Position numbers and translations under genes: made by a program. DNA of 31,583 nucleotides from Spirogloea muscicola (lineage: Eukaryota > Streptophyta > Zygnematophyceae > Spirogloeales > Spirogloeaceae). Below are positions 24,820 through 31,583 of this stretch, piece after piece. A model generated the notes under the pieces. The model made no database searches, was not told the origin of the DNA, and saw only the letters and a program-made list of their open reading frames with translations. Numbering within the stretch: position 1 is the first letter of the stretch; each line of letters begins with the position of its first letter. Where the stretch lies: contig WELB01000054.1 of assembly GCA_009602725.1 (NCBI GenBank), positions 708,251 to 739,833 of the forward strand, given 5' to 3'.

Positions 24820-27037
24820 TCATTCGGCTGCCGACCTCTTCCTGAGCATGCTGTTCTCCCCATGGCAGTAGGAGAAGAGCGCGGCAACGCACACTGCACC
24901 GCCGAGGATGTTGCCGAGCGTGACAGGTAGCAGGTTCCGAAGTAGAAATGCTTCCATACTTACATCAGCTCCCAGCAGCATCCCCTGACATCCAGAAAAG
25001 AAGAAAAGATCGTTGCGATTCAGATGGAGGAAGTTACGACTCCGAAGGACGAATGGTAGCCAAGTCCTTCTCTCAAAGCTGTGCCGAGCTGTGTGGACAA
25101 TCAACAATAAGATGCTGATGCCCAGTCTTCTTACCACGCCCTTCCAGGTAAACTGAACCATCATAGCAGCAACTTGGACAACATTGTCATATCGGAAGGC
25201 TATGTCACAGGCAGGATTCCACGACATTAGTGGAAGCAGGGGCGCACGGGGAATTGCAAACCTGGGGCAGGAGGAACATATTCGCCACTGAGTGCTCGAA
25301 GCCGAGTGCAACAAATGTGCTGATCGGCCCAAGGATAGAAACAAATTTGCCGGCTACGCTGGAGCTCGCTGAGGCCTGGTACACCGCTGCGCCACCAAGC
25401 CGTCGACCAGGATCAGGCTCCAGCAATAGATTGAGGACCTGACGTGTGACACTTCTGATATTGCAAAGTCAGGCCTCGAGCTGAGAAGCTGTGAAACCAA
25501 TGTCAATGCTTAAGTACGTCTGCGATGCTCAAGATTTTCAAAGCAAAACCTCCCGCGCCAGGCACTGCCATCTCCTGCGCCCGATCTTGGGAGCAGACCG
25601 CTTGATCTGCACGACATCGTTGTCTGGCTGCCGCTATGCCGTGGAGGAAGGGGGGTTGGGGGGACGGAGAGTAGCGCGGCGCTCACCCATGCAGACCATC
25701 CAGTTGCAGAGGAGGCCCTTGAGCACCGCAGTGCCAAACGGCAGGCCGGCCTTGGCTTTTGCAGCGGCCATGGCCGCCTGCACCAACGGCGCTGTCGACA
25801 CTGCAGAGCCCCCCCGAGCCTCGACCACTGATGAGTTGGGTCTGCTTCACCATCACGACCGTCGGCTGCCGCCATGCCACAGCAGATCGTTGCGAGCGAG
25901 TTGGGCGGCGCCGAGCGTCTCACAGGCTCGGACGTGAAGGCCGGCCTAGGCAACAGCGAGTGCGCCGACGAAGTTGCCGGCGAACGAGAGGCCCCAGTTG
26001 CGCGCCAGCTGGTCGCCCGTCACCCGGCCCTCCAGCCACCCGAGCGTCATCGTGAAGGTGTTGCCGGTGAAGAGCTCCGCACCTAGAGGAGGCGCGGCGG
26101 CCACGGTCAGGCCTTCCTCGGGCAGCCATCGGCTGCCGAGGCCGCTCGGCGGGCCAGCATTTGCAGGAAATGGAGTGTGTAATGAGTGATGGAGGGCCTG
26201 AGTGGCCAAGTAACAAAGGCAAGCACAGTGACAGATGCACATCACCTGCTGCTAAGCTGACCCGCTCAGTAACCACAAGTCAGCACATAGAGGTCGCTAA
26301 CTGATGCTCGAATACAGGACGGCTACTGACAAGCTCTTGTGCCACCAGCTAAGGCTCGACTAGCTTTCTGGTGCAAAGCATGAGCCTGAGCTCGCAGAGG
26401 AGCCCCGTGCACCGTCGATGGCCGGGCGGCTGCCGACGTTCATGGCCAGGAAAGGAAAGGGGAGACGGTCCTCCACAAGGAGGCGATGGCTGTGACAGGC
26501 CAGCCCAAGCAAGAGGATGGAGACGACAACGTCCAGAGGGCCGGAATGCGCCAGGAGGTCTCGTAGTTGATCATTGGGTTAGCACTACTAGTTCACTTAA
26601 GCTCATTCATGGGTCTGAGTGTGCTAAACTTCCGTTCTAAGCTTAGTTTGTCCTAGAAAGGTCTCGTCATTTACTATAAGTTGAGCAGTTAACTTATGAC
26701 TAAAGTTTCACTGCTCTAAACCCTTTGAGAAGTTGAAGCCCATACGAAGTCGTCGTCTCGCCCAGCGGCAGGCGCAGTCTCCAGAGGGCGGCGGGGAGGA
26801 CGACGAGCGAGGGAAGCGGGCGCGGACCTGTGAGGAGGGTCATGGTGAGGAAGAAGGGCAGGCCGAGGGCGCCGAGGAGCCAGCGCTGGAGGCCGGGGTT
26901 GGCGGCGGCCAGCGCGGGCGCGCCGCCGCCGACGGCGGTCATGAGCATGGCGCCGAGCGCGATGTACGCGCCCGCCGCCACGCCCAGCACCAGCGTCTCT
27001 GCCGCCGAGAGCTTGGCCTTGGCCTCCGCGCTGGCCG
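24820..27037 (-). CDS. NAR1: NAR1 formate/nitrite transporter family channel (N-terminus unresolved)
   Basis: Formate/nitrite-transporter (FNT) family; algal NAR1 proteins carry nitrite into plastids or across other membranes. Minus-strand exons in transcript order: about 27037-26828, 26082-25955, about 25777-25687 (5' boundary may be some 45 bases longer), 25386-25262 and 24984-24820. Seen: KLSAAETLVLGVAAGAYIAL (first helix), the signature LLTGAELFTGNT formed across an intron, WGLSFAGNFVGALA, LKGLLCNWMVCMAVYQA across an intron, LGFEHSVANMFLLPQ with the pore histidine, and LLPVTLGNILGGAV. The short C-tail ends KRSAAE. Upstream of about 27037 the reading frame meets a stop (minus-strand TGA near 27061), so the first exon(s) with the targeting peptide must join by an intron or the sequence carries an error. 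A CTGAC branch-point-like word sits just upstream of an AG at 27038. Long GC-rich ORFs over 26.7-27.8 kb in other frames are shadows. Confidence 0.9.
26261..26375 (+). repeat. Dispersed repeat, copy 2 (NAR1 intron)
   Basis: It lies inside the large NAR1 intron 26083-26827 and is the partner of 18436-18555. The first 48 bases match at 41 positions with no gap, and weaker similarity extends to GCTTTCTG. The orientation relative to transcription is the same as in NIR. The unit boundaries are uncertain. Confidence 0.85.
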
Positions 27038-27070
27038 CTGTCCCCACGGCCAGCGCCAGTCAGAAGGCTC

Positions 27071-27103
27071 GGCGGCGGCAGCGGCGGCGGCGGCGGCGGC
27101 GGC
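27071..27103. repeat. (GGC)n trinucleotide run near NAR1 5' end
   Basis: About eleven GGC/GCG triplets with one interruption. It lies just upstream of the first recognisable NAR1 exon on the minus strand, where it would read as poly-Ala, poly-Arg or poly-Pro depending on frame. Such runs are prone to length errors. Confidence 0.9.
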
Positions 27104-27326
27104 CTTCGCTTCGCGCTGCTGCTCTCGCTCGCCCTCTCGGGCGCACTTGCGCGCCCGCTGAAGCGGCCCGGCGCGCCTCTCGAGGAGCCGCAGCAGCCGC
27201 CGTGGGCCGACGAGGTCAGCTCCTGGGCGTCCACCCAAGCCCTCAGCTTGCCGAGTCCGGCTTGAGGCAGCAACTAGCGCAGGTGGAGGCCCGTCGCCAT
27301 GGGCCAGTGGGTGGCCTCGTCNCCGA

Positions 27327-27327
<1 letters not shown>

Positions 27328-27367
<40 letters not shown>
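27328..27367. repeat. (CGC)n trinucleotide run
   Basis: About thirteen CGC triplets, adjacent to an isolated N at 27322. On the minus strand an ATG at 27378 reads through it as MAAL followed by an alanine run, a possible but unproven NAR1 start. Confidence 0.9.
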
Positions 27368-27374
<7 letters not shown>

Positions 27375-27405
27375 CCATGGGGGAACAGCTCCTGACCAGG
27401 AGTGC

Positions 27406-27411
27406 CACGTG
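27406..27411. promoter_or_regulatory. G-box CACGTG (1 of 3 upstream of NAR1)
   Basis: Palindromic CACGTG in GCCACGTGTCC, a bHLH/bZIP core by general plant knowledge. It is the nearest of three to the NAR1 5' end. No experimental support can be seen. Confidence 0.45.
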
Positions 27412-27603
27412 TCCCCAAACGGGTTGTTCCCCCGGTCCCTAATTTCCTTTTCGCTCGACAATTCTTCTTCTTCCCATTTTTGACATAAATCCCACATGTA
27501 GTGTATACTTGGACCAGCGCTTGAGAACAGTTGAATTTCACCCCGGCGGCCCTGACCCACGGGGTCGCCGAGGGGGCGCCCCAGCAGGGGGCGTCCCTCG
27601 TCC

Positions 27604-27609
27604 CACGTG
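27604..27609. promoter_or_regulatory. G-box CACGTG (2 of 3 upstream of NAR1)
   Basis: CACGTG within CCCACGTGGTC. A CCAAT word lies 11 bases downstream at about 27620. Confidence 0.45.
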
Positions 27610-27651
27610 GTCGACCCGGCCAATGAGGCCCCTCCTTTCTGGCCCACTCGG

Positions 27652-27657
27652 CACGTG
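27652..27657. promoter_or_regulatory. G-box CACGTG (3 of 3 upstream of NAR1)
   Basis: CACGTG within GGCACGTGGCC, 48 bases from the second copy. Confidence 0.45.
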
Positions 27658-27724
27658 GCCTGTTGATGGGCTCCCTGGCTCCTCCTGCCTGCAGGAACAC
27701 AATGCTCCCGTTCAGATCGAAGAA

Positions 27725-27820
27725 GTGGCACTCCCAATGGGGGCAAGGGCTGCGAAAAGCCAGCCCAAAAAGAATTCACAAAGGTCCAGAGGGGCCTAAG
27801 AGCGGTGAGCAGCTACAAAG
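27725..27820 (+). repeat. Four-copy repeat family, copy A
   Basis: Starts GTGGCACTCCCAATGGGGGC and ends CAGCTACAAAG. Its first 52 bases are identical to copy B, after which the two diverge and then realign. Confidence 0.92.
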
Positions 27821-28190
27821 AGGCCTGAGGATGCAATGGTAAAACAGGGGGAGGATGGATCACTCAATAAGTACGAGTGAGGAGCCTCAGATCCGACAGA
27901 CTAGCTGCCGGGAAGCTATCACCCTCACGAAAGCCAGAGCCCGCAGCGAGAGCACGGCCAGCTCGCAGATGCAGAGCGTGGGCCATGGACCGCTGCAGGG
28001 ATACAGAGAGGCGCATCAGATCCGAAGCTCATAGAAGTACAGTAAAACCTGTCTAAGACTATCCTCCATTAGCTTATATCCTGTATAACGTTCAGATTCT
28101 GGCAAACCGAGTCGGTTTCGTGGCGTAAGCTTATAATCCTCTATACTTTCATACTTTATATGTTTTTCTCAAATAAAGCTTATTCCTATA

Positions 28191-28245
28191 CCGTGCGACG
28201 GTCGTGCGACGGCCGTGCGACCGCCGTGCGGCCAACCGTGCGACC
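28191..28245. repeat. Tandem array of about five 11-12 bp CGTGCGACGGC units
   Basis: Successive units begin CGTGCGAC or CGTGCGGC and vary in the last three to four bases. The array is a GC-rich island inside an otherwise AT-rich segment. Confidence 0.85.
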
Positions 28246-28272
28246 TGTGTCACGTGACGTCACGCTAAACAC

Positions 28273-28330
28273 TTAACCCCTAACCCTTAACCCTACCCCT
28301 AACCCCTAACCCTAGGGATCAGGGGTTAAG
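28273..28330. repeat. Degenerate telomere-like repeats
   Basis: Seven or so variants of TAACCC, TAACCCC and CCCTAA run in a row, then CTAGGGATCAGGGGTTAAG reverses the strand sense at the end. The unit is closer to TTAGGG/TTAGGGG than to the plant TTTAGGG type. It is internal, with genes on both sides, so it is interstitial rather than a chromosome end. Confidence 0.75.
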
Positions 28331-28641
28331 CAGTACCCTATTTGTCGCTATAACCTGTGTATCGTTATACAGTTATATATCGTTTCGGCTTTCGTGGCGG
28401 CGCTCCAGCTCCCCAAGTTAGCTTGTCAGATTTGTTTGTGCTCACCCGTGGGTACTAATGTCATCTTAGGTACCTTAGATTAGGTCTCCGTATTATATAG
28501 CATTGTTTAGTCTGCACTCGACTCTGCCTGAACAATGTTTTGGCTTGAATTGGCCTCCTTTTCAATTCATGCGCCCCGCGCGCCTTCTCTCTATACAAAT
28601 CTCCCCAACCGACCGCATAAGCTTAGATAGGTTCTACTGTG

Positions 28642-28738
28642 GTGGCACTCCCAATGGGGGCAAGGGCTGCGAAAAGCCAGCCCAAAAAGAATTGACAAAG
28701 GTTCGAAGGGGCCGAAAAAGCGTGGAGCAGCTACAAAG
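28642..28738 (+). repeat. Four-copy repeat family, copy B
   Basis: Direct repeat of copy A, 917 bases downstream. It contains GGTTCGAAGGGGCC, which resembles an RNA polymerase III B-box, so a SINE-like origin is conceivable. No convincing A-box or poly-A tail was seen. Confidence 0.92.
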
Positions 28739-28829
28739 GGGAAGCTCATAGGTTAGCCGAAGCTCATGGCTGCGGCCTCGGGCTGTCGTCAAGGGCACTG
28801 CCTTCCGGCGGCTAGTCTTTGTTTTTCTT

Positions 28830-28905
28830 AGCGCTTCCTCTGGCCCCCTTCTCGTACTTTGTTCATTCTTTTTTGGGCTGGCTTTTCCAGCCCCTATCCT
28901 CCATA
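28830..28905 (-). repeat. Four-copy repeat family, copy C (inverted)
   Basis: Reads as a diverged reverse complement of copy B. The best block is ATTCTTTTTTGGGCTGGCTT against B's complement ATTCTTTTTGGGCTGGCTTT. B and C therefore form an imperfect inverted pair about 100 bases apart. Confidence 0.8.
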
Positions 28906-29284
28906 TTTGTCGTTCTTGCGACGTCGAGTTTCGGCCTGTTTGCAGCGAGCTCAGGCTAATGCCTTGCATCAGAAAGCTGGGCGAGCTCTAGTTGGTGACA
29001 GAAGGGCTTCGTACCTGACATCTAGTATTCATGCATCGGTTAGCGACCTTTATGTTTTGACCCGTGGATTTTGAGCGGGTCAACCTGCTGTAGGTTATGT
29101 AGATATTCAGATGTGCTTGCTTGCCTTTGTACTTGGCCATTGGCCTATGTTTGTTTCTCTATGGGCGCGCTCTTTCTATCCTCAATGGGCGAGCCCTTCT
29201 TCTTCTTTCAGACTTGCGGCTGCTAATAAGAGGTCATCAAGTGATGATATCATACATGGTACTTGCTCGCTTATGTAAATCAGC

Positions 29285-29353
29285 GCCTTTCGGCCCCTTC
29301 GGACCGTGTCGAAGTCTTTTCGGGCTGGCTTTATACAGCACTCCCCCCCTTTG
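29285..29353 (-). repeat. Four-copy repeat family, copy D (inverted)
   Basis: CTTTCGGCCCCTTCGGACCG followed by TCTTTTCGGGCTGGCTTT aligns with the reverse complement of copy B with scattered substitutions, ending near a CCCCCCCTTTGG that matches B's CCCCCATTGGG. Confidence 0.75.
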
Positions 29354-30100
29354 GAAGAAAGAGCTCACTTTGGTTGTTGGTGACCTTGTCAGTGGTGCGC
29401 TTCCCCATGCTCTGGCCTGCCCGTGCGTCCTGGCACAGCTACGTGCTCAATCGGCGTGTGCTCCAATGCGTGACCCTGCGCGTCTCTACTGCGTTAAATA
29501 TCGTCCGCCTTCCAGCACCAGTCGTTGAAGTATGTACATGCAGAGAGTACCCGTCCTCAACGGAGGCGGCGACTGCCAATGTGCTGCCCAAGATGGGCCA
29601 GCACGAAGAAGCCGCCGACTTTGACGGACTTTCGGTTGACGAGCATACACTTGAGCAAAAATAAATAATTGTTGGCGGGAGCTTTCTAATCTGCAATTAA
29701 GTTATCCAATTCGGGGGCTTGATGGCATTTGTTCGAAAAATTGATTAAACTAGAAGAGAAAAATAGTTGCAGCATCCTCAGACAGAGGGAGCAGATCCGA
29801 GTGGCCTAAGCAGATGACCTCTAAGTAAGAGCGCGAGCAATTGCAAGCTTTTATAACATTATCTACCAGTGCTTGGCACTACAACGTGTTACCTTGTTGC
29901 TGTGACCAGACCCTGCACCACAAAGAGGTAGAGCTACCCATTAGCCCTTGCTTGCCAGCAGATGCAGATGAAGCTCAGCATGATGGTCTCACATCAACAG
30001 AGGAGGCTTCCAAAAGCTGCAGAAGCTTGTTGGGCCAGTGATGACCCTTCAAGTTCCAAGATGCACGTGGAGCGCAATAGAAGAGCATTTATGTACTACA
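29354..30100. other. Flank of EGF gene; no recognised gene
   Basis: A plus-strand reading frame runs from 29263 to 29664. It begins inside or before repeat copy D, shows no domain I recognise and has no splice context, so I do not call it a gene. The rest is AT-rich and presumably includes the 3' UTR of the minus-strand EGF gene. Confidence 0.5.
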
Positions 30101-31583
30101 TTACCAGTTGCTATATTCTACTTCTGGTGCTGCTCTGCGACCTCGTGATTGTGATAGAGCAATTAAAGAACATACTATCCCGAGCTGCAAGATTGAAAAT
30201 AGGCTAGGTGATGCAAAATGAGGCTCAGACTTGCGGTTGCTGGTAATGTTATGCGTACGTGTACGTGCACATCGACCACCAAACCGTCTGTACACCCATG
30301 GGAGGTAGTACCCTTCCTTGCAAGTGCAGTGGTAACCTCCCCCCAAAACACGGGCACAGGTCACCCCCTCCCCACATGGGTTGCCTGAGCACGGGTCGGA
30401 GATTTCTGCGCAACAATTGACCTCGTCAATTAATCTCGATTGATCTGTACAGGCATCATAGAGGGACTTTCTTACTACGCGCTGGCTGCTCAAGTAGCAC
30501 ATACTAGAATACACTGCAAGTATCTCCCTGCTCAGTGGCACTGTCATGCATATGACTTGCCGTCCACCTTTGCAGGCGCTTCCAGGGGAAGTCTGGCGAT
30601 AGCCTGGTACGCACTGGCACTGAAAGCCAGGCTCATGCAACACCTCGAAGCAGGTCCCAGCTGGCCCGCATGAATCGCCTCCGCAGCTGCTTCTCGTTTC
30701 TGCCAAGCATTGCTTCAGAGCTCAGAGACAGTCCTAAATAGACAGTTCTATATAGAAGTCCTTGTCAAAGTTGTGGCTTCAGCTGAGCCGAGAGCGTACA
30801 TAAAGGAGGGAGAGTGGAGCTGCAGTACGAATTACAGGTGCAGCACGCTGAATGAGAGTCTTGTGAAAGCATGAGCAGGACAGGCATGATGGTATGCGCG
30901 TGTCTGGAGTCGTCAAACTCACTTAAGCATACTGACTCTCCTTTATTGTTGACCCCGACGATGTAGCCATGCGGACAGCTGCAGTCATAACTGCCGTCGT
31001 TATTCACACACGTTCCAAGTCCACATGGGTTTGGATGTCTTCTGCACTCGTCGATATCTGTGCATACAGCTCTGGATTTGTCATGTTATATGATCCCACC
31101 TCCACATTAGTGAAATTGCTCAAGGCACTGCGCCATTCTGAGATCAAAGACTCTTCGGTCTTGTCAGTGCCACTTCGGATCACATAAGAGTAGTAGTCTC
31201 CAATGCAGAGCAAGATCAGGGCTTGACAAAGCCAAGGTTGTAATTCTGACAGCTGTACCGCCCGTCGGCAGCACAATGGCTGAGGAGGACGTGATGTGCT
31301 GGTTATATATCAGCACAGCTGGCTTAATGTTTGTCAACGCCCCGCCCATGAGGCTCCATACCTTCGCAGGGGAGGCCGTCCGCCTGTTGCGCGTAGCCGG
31401 CGTCGCACAGGCATGTGAAGCCAGCCGGAGACGCCCGGCTGGGAGAGCACACGCCGACGGGGCCGCAGGGGGTAGGAGGAGCAGGGGCCTCCGGTAGCGG
31501 CGACAGCTGGCAGCGCCGCGAGCGCCGCGGCCATGCAGGCGGCCAGCGCCGCGAGCGCGCGCCACGGCGACGGCGGCGGCGGC
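30101..31583 (-). CDS. Secreted four-EGF-domain protein (5' end at or beyond window edge; probable frameshift)
   Basis: Minus-strand gene with one EGF domain per exon. Exons in transcript order: 31583-31362, 31057-30923, 30699-30568 and 30405 to a stop at 30101. Every intron is GT-AG and phase 1, so exons 2 and 3 (135 and 132 bases) are symmetric modules. EGF1 ends [22 protein letters not shown]2 starts DIDEC and contains [12 protein letters not shown], fitting the calcium-binding and Asx-hydroxylation pattern. EGF3 runs [13 protein letters not shown] to [14 protein letters not shown]4 runs [14 protein letters not shown] to GGRCA. The tail has a short hydrophobic stretch ([16 protein letters not shown]), perhaps an anchor, then EYSNW. 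A signal-peptide-like [14 protein letters not shown] precedes EGF1 but in a different frame; a one-base shift near 31470-31482 would join them. The product is probably extracellular. Ligand and role are unknown. The true start and last exon limit are uncertain. Confidence 0.8.

Larger units (their letters stand above)
28038..28403 (+). mobile_element. Possible non-autonomous pogo/Tigger-like element fragment
   Basis: TACAGTAAAACCTGTCTAAG at 28038-28057 resembles the CAGT-AAACCT terminal repeats of pogo/Tigger-type Tc1-mariner elements (remembered consensus). No matching inverted end was found within the next kilobase and no transposase is coded. Inside lie an 11-bp tandem array and telomere-like repeats. 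A second partial copy of the CTATA-CCTGT...TTTCGTGGCG segment at about 28345-28403 repeats 28075-28126 in direct orientation. The outer limits are guesses. Confidence 0.4.

Noticed and set aside
26716-27779. Long minus-strand frames of 178-253 codons over the NAR1 5' region
   Set aside because: Poly-Pro/Ala/Arg/Gly produced by trinucleotide runs. None is in frame with the recognisable FNT exon.
27725-29353. Autonomous transposon or retroelement
   Set aside because: No DDE, reverse transcriptase, integrase or capsid-like motif is visible in any frame; only short non-coding repeats.
29263-29664. 133-codon plus-strand frame
   Set aside because: It overlaps repeat copy D and has no recognised domain, no transposase or reverse-transcriptase motif and no splice context.
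31058-31361. Extra exon in the EGF gene (frame 31004-31276, resembling a LysM-like stretch)
   Set aside because: Skipping it joins CE to DIDEC in perfect phase. No donor/acceptor pair includes it in phase 1 without a stop or an awkward junction.

Overview
The window is a eukaryotic nuclear contig and almost certainly comes from a green alga. It has a plastid CPP1-type chaperone, a plant-type SEN1 helicase and a nitrate-assimilation cluster with algal-type nitrite reductase, nitrate reductase and NAR1. Exons are GC-rich, introns are many, short and AT-richer, and GT-AG boundaries fit throughout. A trebouxiophyte or chlorophyte is the best guess; the species cannot be told from the sequence. 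It is a draft assembly, with a 605-base N gap at 19087-19691 and one N at 27322.

Layout. (1) 1-974, plus: 3' part of CPP1, a J-like chaperone for protochlorophyllide oxidoreductase. (2) 1749-14760, plus: one very large SEN1/senataxin-family helicase gene. I could thread it as 22 exons whose phases all agree, giving about 2401 codons of protein. Several smaller ORFs in this stretch are its exons or their shadows. (3) 15475-19086, minus: ferredoxin-nitrite reductase, eight visible exons, with the transit peptide lost in the gap. (4) 20189-23598, plus: nitrate reductase, four exons, 934 residues, divergent from NIR across a shared upstream region. (5) 24820 to about 27037, minus: NAR1 formate/nitrite-channel family transporter, N-terminus unresolved. 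(6) 27.7-29.4 kb: repeat-rich block with a four-copy repeat family, a pogo/Tigger-like terminal-repeat motif, an 11-bp tandem array and degenerate telomere-like repeats. (7) 30101-31583, minus: secreted protein made of four EGF domains, running to the right edge.

How the genes work together. NR makes nitrite from nitrate in the cytosol, NAR1 is expected to move nitrite into the plastid, and NIR reduces it to ammonium there. Their clustering is a known theme in green algae. CPP1, SEN1 and the EGF gene have no evident functional link to the cluster.

No wholly new system is visible. The best leads are a 14-3-3-like motif in NR hinge 1, the one-domain-per-exon phase-1 EGF gene with a probable one-base frameshift, a SUMO-interacting motif in SEN1, a repeat shared by NIR and NAR1 introns, and the composite repeat block at 27.7-29.4 kb.
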